From positions 16,777,389-16,841,388 of the forward strand of contig NC_084713.1 in NCBI RefSeq assembly GCF_033807575.1: DNA of 64,000 nucleotides, written 5' to 3'. Of this stretch, positions 1 to 10,837 are shown in pieces. The DNA comes from Cydia pomonella. Taxonomy: Eukaryota; Arthropoda; Insecta; Lepidoptera; Tortricidae. Position numbers and translations under genes: made by a program. The notes under the pieces are model-generated. The model did no database searches, was not told the DNA's origin, and worked only from the letters and a program-made list of their open reading frames with translations. Position 1 is the first letter of the stretch, and each line of letters begins with the position of its first letter.

Positions 1-735
1 CGTTCCACCGCTACATCTATTGATTCAATGTGAGGCACGGAAATCGCTCCACAAGTTGACTATAATAAGCCTCTGGAGCTAGCCAAAGAGTAAACATACG
101 AGCATTGAATTCGACAATTTCATGGAAAGGATAACGAACATGGGCTGTGACAAGATGCAACCCAAGTTTGTGTTAGGGAGAATTGTAAAGTACAAAGGCT
201 CAATGGTCTGAAGGCCTTGAAGTACCAATTTATGATAGCAACGACATCATATGATATACGGACGGATCCATGGTAGGATCTTCAAGGAAGTACGGGAACA
301 GGCATTTATAATGTAAATGACTTTAGGAGTAGTATAAAATTGGGCAACTATGGCACTGTCTTCCAAGCCGAAACATACGCTATAATTGCATGTGTACAAG
401 ATAATATTAATATAGTTAGGCAGACCCAGGGGGAGAATATCTATATACTAAGCGACAGTAAGGCTGCACTCAAAGCGCTCATGGCTCCCAAAGTCGACTA
501 TAGGCTGGTAATGCTGGTATAAAATACAATGTAAGATACCTAACGTGTGCATGTCTCGCCCACGTCGTGGAGCAAGTTAGCTGGAACCAAAGGAATTCAA
601 AGCTCAAGCTCCATCATCCGCCACAGATGGTCGTAAGAGCTCTTGAGTAGCCAAAAGGAATCTTAAGGGGGTGATTGCACAAAAGATCCCGATGGGGCGA
701 AGTGTATCCGCAAGGGCCCCTGAAATTATAAGATA
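1..735 (+). pseudogene. LINE RNase H domain relic
   Basis: Decayed RNase H domain of the kind found at the C-terminus of some non-LTR retrotransposon polyproteins. The first catalytic aspartate lies in a YTDGS motif (codons 255-269, Asp at 261-263). A frameshift then moves the frame, and a second open stretch (340-522) carries the catalytic Glu in QAETYAI (codon 370-372) and the next Asp in SDSKAAL (codon 454-456). The distal histidine-containing part is not evident. Downstream DNA to about 735 looks like continued element sequence. No intact frame remains, so it is not a functional gene. The clade (R1, I or jockey-like) cannot be fixed from this fragment. Confidence 0.7.
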
Positions 736-1383
736 ACACAAGATAAGACTAAGTACTAGGAATAAACGTTAGGCACCTATAGCGCGAGTTTATTTGGCAC
801 CCTTCAGAGTGCATCCCTTTAAAAGTCTATAATTCACAAAAACACGATAAATCATCAACCAACGCCGTTTCATATAATTTGTTTCCTTATAGGCTTTTAC
901 CGAAACAAAAACACTCTATTCACTTAAAAAGTCGACGCGCAATCTTGTCAGATGAAAGTAATGTCAAAGTTCGCGAACTTTATTTCTTAGCTGTGAGAAA
1001 TGTTGCCAGGTGTAACCGTGGAATTTAAGTTATTCCTATTATTTTACTGGAACGAGCAGATCCATAAAAAAGAATCGTCAGTATCGAAAAAAGTATAAAG
1101 GGATAATTGTTTTTGAAGAGCATTTTATTTAGATACGTTTCATGAAAATACCTAAACTGAAGGCTGGGCTTGTCGATGGGCATCTCTCTTGTTATTGCTA
1201 AATAGGAACAGATGAACTGAGAAGTAATGTTATCTGCAGTTTATCTACATGTTTGTTATATGAATATTGGTACTCACACAAAAAAAAACCGAGAAAAATA
1301 TGCAAAATTATGGAAAATTATGGCATATTGTAAAAATATTAATCAAAACAAGAGCAAATGAAAATACGCCACACCTGCCCATG
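736..1383. other. No recognised feature
   Basis: AT-rich DNA with A- and T-runs and no long ORF, hairpin or known repeat that I can identify. Confidence 0.5.
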
Positions 1384-1617
1384 TATCCAACGTGCATATC
1401 GTTCACGCTCCGTGGCAAATGAAATGTCCCTGTCAGTCGCACTAATATAGAGAGAGATGACTACGATACGTTACAATACTTAACGCTCCGTAGCGTATCG
1501 TAGTCGAGATGACTACGATACGATACGGACTACGCTACTCTCTATCACTCTTCCATATTAGAGCGACTATGGCCGTTGCGTTTCGTTCGCCTCGGAGCGT
1601 GAACTTGTGTTGGCTAC
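1384..1617. mobile_element. Palindromic MITE, family A, copy 1
   Basis: Large imperfect palindrome. The left end (from TATCCAACGTGCATATCG) and the right end (to GTGTTGGCTAC) are inverted versions of each other, and the centre repeats GACTACGATACG on both strands. The same unit recurs at 12978-13104 and 38654-38787. There is no coding capacity; this is inferred to be a non-autonomous DNA element. Confidence 0.65.
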
Positions 1618-1714
1618 GCGCCCTGAGCGCCGCGGGACGACACTCACGCCTAAAGTGTAGCAGAAAATTCCATAACCGGTCTTTTTTCTAGCGGTGTATC
1701 GAACTATTCAAGCT

Positions 1715-2156
1715 TATGTATAGTTGTTAGCTTTGTAGCTGGCCCCCAACGGCTTATCCTTTGTCTATTGTTAACTAAAACCGCGCGTGCCACCTACCTG
1801 CAAAAAAGGACCGGGTAACTTTAAACGGTTATTTAATTAGAACTCCTATGGTAATTGAAACAAGATTCAAAATGAACAAATGGAAAAATAATTTGTGATT
1901 TCATGTACGGTTACTGAGTGCCAGCGAGCCGAACGCTACCGAACCAGTCTAAAATGTGTCCTCGATATGCGGAGCAAAGGCGCGTTATCGGAGAGCGCAC
2001 CTACACTGGTTTTTTGAGCATTGGATTAGCCCGCACTCAGGTGCCATTTAGAATTATACGACCCTTTTTTGCAGGTAGTGGCACGCGCGGTTTTAGTCAA
2101 CAATAGACAAAGGATAAGCCGTTGCTGGCCAGCTACAAAGCTAACAACTATACATA
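1715..2156. mobile_element. Foldback/MITE with ~95 bp terminal inverted repeats
   Basis: The sequence from TATGTATAGTTGTTAGC (1715) through GGCTTATCCTTTGTC to about 1811 is repeated in inverse orientation at about 2061-2156, at roughly 95% identity by eye. The spacer is about 250 bp with no meaningful ORF. High arm identity suggests a recent insertion or arm homogenisation. No clear target-site duplication was seen. Confidence 0.75.
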
Positions 2157-2647
2157 CCTAAAACTCTTTCAGAAGTGTATCTTCCAGTCTTTTTATTCCG
2201 TGAACATAAACGCCCGGAACCGAGAAGTCTGCCAGATTGTGAAGTGGACAAAACACCCTTACAAATGGCGAAGTTTGGAACACCGCGAACTACCAAAATG
2301 AAAAGTTTGCACACCGTACATTTAGTAACAATGAATTGTACATTTTATAGTAAGCTGAACGGTTTACATTAAAAGCGGAAGTTTCTAACTAATTTCTAAC
2401 TGTTGTAAAATTTTGTATGTTTAAATAGAGGAGACTGGGTCGGTTGTAACAGGATACGGTTGAAACTATTTCCTGTGTTTCAAGGGGAAAGAGGAACGGT
2501 GCATAGCCAAAAGCATGATAGTCTACGAAGCTGCGCTCTCTGTGTGGTAACATGGCAAGTACGTGTGCAGATGGGTCCATTGTATTTTTTGCATTAAAAA
2601 TAGGTTTTTTAGGTCGAAATATTTTCAAAATCTCGTAATTCTGACAA
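2157..2647. other. No recognised feature
   Basis: Short frames are present on both strands but none resembles a protein family; no repeat recognised. Confidence 0.45.
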
Positions 2648-2801
2648 ATTAAAAAAAAATCTAACGTTCCCTACGTATAGCTGTGGTAAATATACAACAA
2701 ATTGTGTCAAAATAATTAATGTTAATCTCTAGAGAGGAAAAAGAGGACTACGATTGTATGAAAACATGATTTGGCGCGGGTCCTCCACTTTTGCCTTAAT
2801 T
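2648..2801. mobile_element. MITE family C, solo right arm
   Basis: Matches the right arms of the fuller copies at 14340-14692 and 24848-25224. It shares the A-run, AGCTGTGGT, CAACAAATTGTGTCA, AGAGAGGAAAAAGAGGACTA and a GGGTCCTCCACTTT end. The left arm is absent. Confidence 0.7.
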
Positions 2802-2941
2802 AATGGAGCTGTAATTGCAATAATATGAGTGGTCGTAGTGATATTCAAATTCAATTCAATTTATATTCAGAAGTCGTGTACGTCCATAGCATGGTTAGTA
2901 ACATAAATAATCAAGATAGTTATAAGCTAATGTTAGTATTT

Positions 2942-3245
2942 TTAAAAGCAAGACGCGCGCGATGCGTTTGTATGAAGATAACCTACTTCCCCACTCTTTG
3001 TACTATGTCCCAGGTCCGCGAACGCGCTCAGGATCCGGTTGGTGCTGCAGCGGACTCTGGCTAGCAGGGAGGCGCACCGCTTGCGCATTATGGCAGCAAA
3101 ATCGTCGGTCCGCGCCTCCGCAAACATGCCCGACGCACTGCAGTGCCGCGGCAACCCCAACAGAACCCTAAGCGCGTTGTTATATTGGGCTCGCAACTCG
3201 CTGTATGCCCGCTACGTAAAATTAACCCACAGGCCGCATGTATAA
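2942..3245 (-). pseudogene. LINE reverse transcriptase C-terminal relic
   Basis: Reverse-strand open frame of about 84 codons containing RAQYNNALRVLLGLP and CSASGMFAEART. This C-terminal (post-RT) segment is shared with the forward-strand relic at 59033-59425 (VQYNNAFRVLMGLLRFCSAS). Only the tail of the polyprotein remains; the RT palm is missing, as expected of a 5'-truncated insertion. Coding identity weakens after LSAFAD. Inferred to be a dead copy of the same LINE family as the 59 kb relic. Confidence 0.8.
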
Positions 3246-3249
3246 AACG

Positions 3250-4057
3250 ACTGGAAAAATACCTTAAACAAATTTTCACAGGTTGTGAGTATCTTGCGAA
3301 CCTGCAAGCCAGCATATTACATCGGACAGCCAGCGACCTATATTATTACAGTTTACGTGTTATTAGTTGCTCAATATTCACCTGAATTGTTATATAATCA
3401 AAACGTATCTGAATGACGCAATTATACCACACGTCGCCTTTAAACCTACTCGTGCATAAACGACCCTGGCTATTAATTGCTAATGCGGCCTGAAAGGCTT
3501 TTGAAATCGGAATAATACACTACTCAACTGATTGTATGGTCTTATTTAATTATGGGCAATGTAAGCGTGCCTTTGTATTTTACAACGTTAATGCGCTTAA
3601 CGAACATTGTTGTAAACTATTAATCTAAAGGGTTTTTCTTAGCAGGATTATCATGGCAGTTATGACTTTTTTCTTGTGGATGCAACCGTGGGTCATAAAT
3701 GTCATAATAACCCGACGAACTTTAACCAAGTAGCCATTTATGTATTCCTGATGGAAATTTGACTGTAATGAATTTATTAATATATTTTTGTCACAATATA
3801 ATTCTAAACTTAAATACACAGATAAATTGAGATGGTTCTTTATCCACAAATATAAACTACATGAATATAATTTTAAAAGTTAAAATCTAAGCTCATAGTA
3901 GGCTATATTTAACAAATGTTTATTAATCTATTATATTGTAGTAATCGCTTCTATCCATGAAAGCATGAAACCTACCACTGTCGAACTTACGTATCTTAGC
4001 ATTTCATTTCATTTTCTGTGTAATTTTAACAGTATGGTACACAATAATAGTTATTTT
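3250..4057. other. No recognised feature
   Basis: AT-rich, no long ORF; frames here do not resemble known domains. Confidence 0.45.
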
Positions 4058-4453
4058 CAACACACTTGCTCAAAACGGCGTTTTCATTCCACCGATTTTT
4101 GGCTTATAAGCCGAGATATTAAACACGCGTGCTTTTTTCAGTATATTATACCACTCGTGCTTTTTCATTATATTATCCGAGTGAGTTAAGAAGGTATATT
4201 GCTAAGGATAGGATAGGAAGGATAGGAAGGTATATTGGTAGAGATATTGCTAATAATATGTATGGAAACGGAGCATTCTTAAATTGGTCGAGTAGATTTT
4301 ACAACGTGGACTGGCGGGAGCCGGCCGGGCGGCGGCGGCGGCGGGGCGAGGGGCGGCAGGTAGTATGACCGATGCAACACTGCATACTAACCGATTTAAC
4401 TATTAAAATTAATATGAAAGTTTCTTATTTCCTCGCAAGTGTGTTGAAAAACG
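4058..4453. mobile_element. Palindromic element, family D, copy 1
   Basis: Begins CAACACACTTGCTC and ends GCAAGTGTGTTG, an inverted pair. The left part (CCACCGATTTTTGGC, then ACACGCGTGCTTTTT and CTCGTGCTTTTTCATTATA) recurs at 10266-10366 and, inverted, at 44690-44880. This copy carries a minisatellite expansion of GGATAGGAA-like units (about 4190-4260) and a GC-rich GGC tract (4319-4358) that I do not see in the other copies. Confidence 0.65.
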
Positions 4454-4745
4454 TCGTATGAAACGCGTGTGCTATGGTCATTACACACATCGGCTTTCTT
4501 ATTGCGCGCTCTCTTGCAGCTTGCGCGCACAATATCGCTTCGTGTGTAATGACCAACTTAGCACACTTGTATCATAATGTACTATTATGATACAAGTGCA
4601 TTAAATAGGAAATTCAACGAGTGGTGGTAAACTCCCTTCGGTCGTATTTTAAATCGAAGCGAGTTGCGAATAACCTATTCGCACGTGTATCGTACAATGT
4701 TTTACAGTAGGTAGCACTACATATAATAAGTACTGTAAAGAATAT
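4454..4745. repeat. Palindromic repeats following family D, including family E copy 1
   Basis: 4454-4555 is a palindrome around GTCATTACACACATCGGC and its inverse GTGTAATGACC; it recurs at 10430-10550. From about 4577 the sequence is family E: ACAAGTGCATTAAATAGG, GAGTGGTGGTAAA, then CGTGTATCGTACAATG and TTTTACAGTA. Family E recurs at 43378-43680 and 62305-62530. Confidence 0.6.
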
Positions 4746-5100
4746 TTACTTAGTTACTTACCTTTAAGTAGGCATATATTTTCACATTTAGTTTCAATGT
4801 TATTTTATTTATATTTAATTTTAATGTGACATGTTTTATTCGTTTCTTTTTTTAAAATAATACATTTTTATTTACAATTGTTATTGTAAATAAATATACG
4901 TAACGTTGTGCGAGGTAGCCGCCAGCTCTTCGGTCGTTTTTACTTTTCGTCGTTGAGAATGCCAAATTCGTTATGTGCTCGATTTTAGATTAATAGTAAA
5001 TAAATAGTAATCTAACAAAAAAGTACATAAGGTATTAATTCATTTAATTGAAATCGCGCAAATACTTACCGGATTTGGCATTCTGAACGACGTTTTGTAT
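4746..5100. other. AT-rich stretch with a short inverted repeat
   Basis: Mostly AT-rich. GTCGTTGAGAATGCCAAAT (about 4953-4971) is nearly mirrored by ATTTGGCATTCTGAACGAC (about 5070-5088), so a decayed MITE is possible. Confidence 0.4.
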
Positions 5101-5598
5101 TTTTATCGTGGTGCAATAAAAGTCAGTCTGTCTTTTCACATTTACCGGTCGAGTTTCAAGCCGTTATAAAATGTTTTGTTTGACGCCATGAACATTCCCG
5201 GAATTTTATTCAACCGCGAAACATTTTTTGTCCAAACAGTTTTAAAAGTGTAAAGCAATAGCGTCAGCTCGTTCAGGTTGAATGCAGCACGTAAATTGTC
5301 GCTGGATTAAAAAAAAAACTTATTCCGAAGTACTTGCTCGCTATAACTGCATAGTCGGGACACGGGTGAATAAGGCCCAGTAAGTTCATGTTCTCTGACT
5401 TTCACTGATCGTGTGATCAAGATGGATATGCGTACCCGAGAGTGCGGATATCATATTTTTGATTTAATTTTAAGTTTTTGTACGTTTAAATGAATAAAAA
5501 GTAATTGATAAGTTCCCACAAACATTCCCATAAGCAACTCTCAGCTTTAGATCAAAATTTATAACAAATTTTTAAACTGGATTTTTCGTGATTTTTAT

Positions 5599-6060
5599 GG
5601 TTCCGTACCTCGAAAGGAAAAAACGGAACCCCTATAGGATCACTTTGTTGTCCGTCCGTCTGTCTGTCAAGACCCTTTTTCTCAGGAACGTGTGAAGGTA
5701 ATAAGGTGAAATTTATATCAATTACTCAAAAGTCTACTGTCTCTTGGAGCTGTGAAAAATCAAACTTCTAAGCCAACGCAATCCAAAGATACAGCCGTTT
5801 ATGCCGCAAATTTTCGACACTCGCAAGGGAATCAAAACCTACATGGTACTTCCCGTGAACTAAATTTGGTACGAAGCAACGTCTTATAGCACAGATAAAG
5901 GAAAAATTGCCAAAACCGTAAGTTTTTAGTTACATCGTATAATAAAAATATTTTTAATAATTGATATGACTCGATCGTCGCGACCTTTACTTATATACCT
6001 ACAGGTTTGTACGGAACTCTCGGTGAGCGAGTCCGACTCGCACTTGGCCGGTTTTTTTTT
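5599..6060 (+). mobile_element. GGTTCCGTA-family repeat, copy 1
   Basis: Starts GGTTCCGTACC, carries a GTCCGTCCGTCTGTCTGTC microsatellite near the left end and ends GAGTCCGACTCGCACTTGGC-CGG plus a T-run. Non-coding. Further members are at 17312-18129, 20118-20742, 27755-28056, 31318-32368, 42241-42571 and 50112-51170. The layout resembles the microsatellite-associated, probably Helitron-like non-autonomous elements described in Lepidoptera; that assignment is from memory. Confidence 0.75.
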
Positions 6061-6365
6061 CTATCGAGCGAAAGTTAAAATCGATTAATAAGTTCCTTGA
6101 GAAAGGTCTCAAGATTGCTAATTCAATTTATGGCAGCTGCATTGTGCTCCAAAAAAGCGCGAACCTACTGTATAGTACATTAATAGTGACAGCCATAAAA
6201 CTCATTAGCGCGTGACGTGAATGAGACGTGACAGGAATGAAAAGTAACATATTTTGAATAGAAACCAGCCAAAATGACCAAACTACGTGCATTACATTGT
6301 TTTGAGAAAATCTTACAATGCATGTATTTTTCAATGCTTAGAAATGAAGGAAAAGTGGAAAAATT

Positions 6366-6440
6366 CATTGTCTCGGGCGAGACTCGAACTCGCAACGGAT
6401 GCCAGCCCATCGCTCTGCCGCCTGAGCTAGCGAGATATAC
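6366..6440 (-). repeat. tRNA-derived repeat, copy 1
   Basis: On the reverse strand CTCGCTAGCTCAGGCGG resembles a box A/D-arm and GCGAGTTCGAGTCTCGC a T-arm with box B. The acceptor arms pair partly, but the anticodon stem is poorly paired, so this is not a functional tRNA. It is flanked by the AAAAATTCA-type sequence seen at the related copies at 7001 and 8473. Confidence 0.6.
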
Positions 6441-6794
6441 CCGCTGACAGCGAATAATTCCAGCATAACCGCCTTACATTGCGCCTGAAATTCGCTGAGT
6501 ATTTATACTAAAACCTTCCTAATTAGAACCTAGGCGCCGTTGTTAATTGTTACTATATTTAGGCTGTTAGTGTTTGTGAATTAATATCACGTGTATCCAA
6601 ACAATATTCATAAAGATCAAAGCTCGAAATTCAATGACGAAAACTCGTGGTAAACGATAATAGGTAAACGAGGACTTTTGTCTTTATTATGGGAATTTTC
6701 TACAAAAACACAACCAATGGACACATTTCAGCAAAGAAATAAGTAAGTTTTATAATGAAAAAGTTTTTTGGTTAACACATACAAGAATATGATT

Positions 6795-6880
6795 CTTCAA
6801 ACAAAAATGTCACTTTTGACACTGACATATCCGATCCATATCGTATCTAGACCTTGAAGTTCGAATCGGGACGTGTGTTA
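6795..6880. mobile_element. MITE family O fragment
   Basis: Shares CGATCCATATCGTATCTAGA and GTTCGAATCGG with the fuller palindromic copy at 39160-39322. Only one arm is present. Confidence 0.5.
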
Positions 6881-6971
6881 CAAAATATGTGTTGTTATGA
6901 TACGCATATCAGTTTTTAATTATGACAATTTTTTATCGAGCAGAAGCGTCTGCGTGCGACACTACAAATTT

Positions 6972-7120
6972 TATGTTAAAGGAAAAATGGAAACATTCAC
7001 CGCCCCCGGCAAGACTTGAACTTGCCAGCTTCTGGAATACCGGTCCGATCGTTACTACCAACGGCTACCGACTCTACGGAGGCCTATCGCACGCGAATCT
7101 TTCCATTTCTTTCTTTACGT
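6972..7120 (-). repeat. tRNA-derived repeat, copy 2
   Basis: Reverse-strand degenerate tRNA-like segment (about 7001-7085). AAAGGAAAAATGG on one side and GAATCTTTCCATTTC on the other match the copy at 8450-8610. The tRNA cloverleaf is degraded. Confidence 0.55.
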
Positions 7121-7194
7121 TGGCATGCTTTATGGAAGCGCATATCATCTACTGTAAGAATATTTTATCTTAACGATACCGGAGTACTAAGTAA

Positions 7195-7500
7195 AGGCCA
7201 GGTCACACCGGTTGCGTGTGCGTAGACGTGGACGGGCACATGCGCGTCCCGTTGCGTTGTAAACCAAGAATTCTCATAAGATATGACACACCGTTTGCGT
7301 GACGTGTGCGTGACGTGCGCGTGCGCGTGACCTGCACGCATTGCAGCTTCTACGAGACAAACCGGCTGCGTGCTGCGTACACGCGTGCACGCAGCGGAGC
7401 GGCAACGTCGCTTCGTTGCGTGCAGTGATGACGCTGTGTTTAACGGCGTTCCCTACGAAAAGCGAACCGAGCAGGTTCGGACACGCATACACGCATAGCT
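7195..7500. repeat. GC-rich repeat rich in GTGCGTG motifs, copy 1
   Basis: GC-rich island in AT-rich DNA built of CGTGTGCG, GTGACGTGCGCG and ACGCGTGCACGC motifs, introduced by AGGTCACACCGGTTGCG. Overlapping frames on both strands are compositional, not coding. A similar segment lies at 8165-8345. Confidence 0.5.
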
Positions 7501-8164
7501 CGGTGCTGCATAGGTGCTGTGCGTATACACGCGCAGCTCTCTTGTATTTATTTACAACTCGGGCGGTACGCGTGCTGGTTTTTAATATGGATTCCGTGAT
7601 AAAATATGAAGTAATTGAACTCGATCGTCAATACGAATGTATTTCCAACATAAAGCACAAATATTACAAAAAAATACGTATCTATTTACTATAAAAATGT
7701 TGGTACTGTGGTAACAAATCGATTTTAGGTACTATTGGAATACAAGCAGTTTATGTATTGGGAAATATTGTGCGATGAATAATATTATGTACTCTCAATT
7801 ATGTCGATTCAAGTATGAGACATTTATTCCTTGCAATAGCGGCATTAAATAGGTGACCTTGCATTAGTATGAAGCAAAGACATTAATGCACTGCCTTCCA
7901 AGTTTTAACTCTTTGCTTCTATATTTTCGGGAAAGTTTTGACTCGAAGTCAGTTCATTTGATATCACTCGTATCATGTCGCAGTGTGTAATTTCGACAAA
8001 ATCGTTCAAGCAGCATGCAGCTTTTGTAAGGTGAGTATAATAATATCAAAATAGTTTCGCAGGAGTATTTTGTGTTAAAACAAGAGGAGTGCTTCCTCTT
8101 CGTTCGATAAACTGCTGTCAAACATTGGTAGTCGTTTAGAAACTAGGAAAAAATACGCAAATTT

Positions 8165-8345
8165 ATATAGGCGGATGTACACGCAGCATGCACACAGGAC
8201 AGGGCTGCAGCGTGCGCCTGCGTGGCGTGTGCAGCACTCTGCAGCACTTGCATTGCGTGACGTGTGCGTAACTCGGTGTGACAGGGGTGCCGTGCACGTC
8301 TACGCTTACGTCGACGCACACGTGCTGCGCACGCAAGCGTTATGG
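8165..8345. repeat. GC-rich repeat rich in GTGCGTG motifs, copy 2
   Basis: Same motif vocabulary as 7195-7500 (GTGACGTGTGCGTAA, GTGTGACAGGG, CGCACGTGCTGC-like runs) with inverted halves. Inferred to be a second copy of a GC-rich palindromic element. Confidence 0.45.
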
Positions 8346-8449
8346 CTTTGCCTTTATACTGAGATTTCATCAGTAAAGTTGTGCTAACCCAAACTAAACT
8401 AATTTATAACAAGCGGAAGGTCTGTGAGCGATACTTCAATTTTGTATAT

Positions 8450-8610
8450 AAAGGAAAAATTAAAAATTCACCGTCTCCGGCAGGACTCGAACGTGCGACT
8501 TTTCGCAACACCATTCCAAATGCTATTACCAACTGAGCTACGGAGGCCTCCCAGAATCTTTCCATTCCATCCTTTATGCCAGAGGCGGTGAATTTTTATA
8601 TTTTTCCTTT
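8450..8610 (-). mobile_element. tRNA-like sequence framed by 24 bp inverted repeats
   Basis: The left end AAAGGAAAAATTAAAAATTC (8450 on) is mirrored by GAATTTTTATATTTTTCCTT (8591-8610), with CACCG/CGGTG just inside. Between them, on the reverse strand (8473-8549), lies a tRNA-like unit: acceptor-like GCCTCCG paired with CGGAGAC at 6 of 7 positions, D-arm TAGCTCAGTTGG, T-arm with GTTCGAGTCC. The anticodon arm does not fold cleanly and the variable region is over-long. Related to the copies at 6366 and 6972. Confidence 0.65.
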
Positions 8611-9534
8611 AATATATATTTATTTCCTTTAACGGTTCGAATAAATTCCGCTTATGGTGGCCGTAGAAAAACACATCTCAGACTATGTCGTATTAAAACT
8701 TCACATAAAATTATTTGCCTTGGAAGCTCACGTCTAACCTACTGAGTATGTTTATGACTTTAGAGCACACGAAGTGCTCACGTTTCTCTGGGGGAAGACT
8801 TTAGTGCATTTACCTTATATCCATCTCTGAAATAATTTTAAATTGAATTAAATTTATCATTCCTTTGATATAAGAAATAATGAGAGCCTTTTAATAAACT
8901 TTAATTCTCAAATTCTTAAAATATAAAATATGAGACCTTATAAATGTAAGTTTATATAATCAATCCCTTAACTTAAAGCAGAATACCTAATACTTATGCT
9001 TCGAGCATAGCTTTTGGCAAACTCTATGCAGTTAACAAGAAACTTATTATTTTTATTCTAGTTTGATGATGTCACTTTACGTATTTAGACGCCAAGAAAC
9101 CTCTAGAGATAAAATATTGAAGTGATCACTGGGTCTAGCTTGTATTAAAGCCCGACCATAAATATATGATCATTGTCAAGAGGGTGCTGTTATTCTCATG
9201 TATAGGGCGACAGTTCAGTTTAGTATGAAAAATTTAGTTCCAATGAAATTCCGTAATATGGCACGTGATCATATATTACTGGTCAGACTTTAACTGCTTC
9301 CGCTAAAGTTGATGTTTAACCTAATGGTCGACTGGTTAAGATCATCTCTATGAAGAACTATATGAATGAATTGATGTTGATTGTTGATATAAAAATAATA
9401 CCGCTCCTATACGCGTCCTATATGTGCATCCGAGGCACACGCCACCGCTTTAAGTCCGCTGTCCGCCGCCCTTCCACATATGGATTGAAACTTGAAACCA
9501 CTTTTGTACCCTTTTACAATTTGGATTTTAACTA
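8611..9534. other. No recognised feature
   Basis: AT-rich, no coding-like frame. A short TGATCATATATTACTGGTC-type motif and its partial inverse occur around 9150-9290 but do not define an element. Confidence 0.4.
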
Positions 9535-9771
9535 CCGTAAAACCACCCATCTATAGTCCAATACTGCAACTATGGTCCACAAGTTCAAAAGGAAATTAAG
9601 TATCTATACCAATGTTCCTTGTGCTTTACTCCTAGTTTTACCTTCTATTTATAAACATACTTTGCCTTAGAACTACAAAAATATAGTAAAATACACACCT
9701 GAACGAGAAAAATTGAGTTTATTTGTGGACCATAGTTGGGAGCTTTGGACTATAGTTGGGTGGTTTTACGG
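9535..9771. mobile_element. TA-flanked MITE with ~50 bp inverted repeats
   Basis: The left arm starts CCGTAAAACCACCCA and contains CTATAGTCCA and CAACTATGGTCCACAA; the right arm (9722-9771) is its inverse at roughly 45 of 50 positions. TA dinucleotides flank both ends (9533-9534, 9772-9773), consistent with a TA target duplication. 237 bp, non-coding. Confidence 0.75.
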
Positions 9772-10196
9772 TATGTTTTGAAATATTTAATACCGCTCCT
9801 ATTCAATAACGTATGCAAAAAAAGTTTGTCTTATAATTTTAAACATACTACATGTAGTTTCAACATAATCATTAATAGCTTCTTTTCCTCTATAAATAAC
9901 AGTCCCATATTTGCTAAATTTTCAACAATTTTCAGACTGTGACCTCAGAAACTCTGAGCAAATATAATATTAATGTTTACTTTGAGTACAAATTATTCGC
10001 AGCTAAAAGAAGAGTAGGTACATCTTAAATAAGCAGCAGCGACTACACTAGGTCTTCTTGATTTTGGGTTTCTGAAACAATGTCGTTAGTTAACTAGTCA
10101 CATCACATCTCCCTTTGCAGCTTGTGCATTTTAAGTTTTAAAATATAAAATCGTACTGAATCGGCTAGAGGATTTGCTAAAGGAATAATTTACATA

Positions 10197-10265
10197 GGAG
10201 ACATTTTTTCGAGGGAGTCAAAAGGTTGGCAAATGGCATGTAAAGCCAAGTTCACAAATATCTTT
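10197..10265. repeat. Left member of a direct-repeat pair
   Basis: GGAGACATTTTTTCGAGGGA through AAAGGTTGGCAAATGGC is repeated, diverged, at 10550-10611. The family D copy sits between them. Confidence 0.55.
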
Positions 10266-10550
10266 ACAACACACTTGCTCGTAACGTGGAATTTATTGAA
10301 CCGCTTTTAGGCTCATAATCCGAAACATTACCGTCGCCTGCTTTTTCATTATATTATACGAGTAGAACTTGTTAGGTACTGAATGATAATCCGTTTCTTT
10401 ATTTTCCTCGCAATTGTGTTTAAAAACTTCGTATGAAATGCGTGTGTATTCGTCATTACACACATCGGCTTTTTTATTGCGCGCTCGCACAATATCGCCT
10501 CGTGTGTAACGACCAACGTAGCACACTTGTATCACAATGTACTATTACAG
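10266..10550. mobile_element. Palindromic element, family D and companion palindrome, copy 2
   Basis: Colinear with 4058-4185 and 4430-4575 but internally shorter: ACACACTTGCTCG, CTGCTTTTTCATTATATTAT, then TCATTACACACATCGGC and CGTGTGTAACGACC. A reverse-strand frame (10293-10535) is a by-product of the palindrome. Confidence 0.65.
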
Positions 10551-10837
10551 GAGACATTTTACGAAGGAGTGAAAGGTTGGAAAATGGTGTGTACAGTCGA
10601 GTTGACAAACGTTATAGTCAAATTAAAAGTAGGTTTGTGGAGTGCTGTTGGAACAAACAATTGTAACCTTTTATTTAAATAAATAAATAATATTTTCAAG
10701 CCAACGTTCCAAAAATATTTTTACAGGACCTTATTATCAGCGTCTTAGATATGTGTAATATTTTTAGTAAAATATACATTTTTAGAACGTTGACTTGTAA
10801 AGATTTTTGTGATCTCGACTGTATCCAAACATACATA

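Noticed and set aside
6366..6440. Functional tRNA gene on the reverse strand
   Set aside because: The T-arm is good but the anticodon stem is mismatched, and the unit belongs to a repeated tRNA-derived family.
7341..7694. 117-codon forward frame with Cys/His/Arg-rich start
   Set aside because: Lies over a GC-rich low-complexity repeat; the opposite strand is also open, which points to composition rather than coding.
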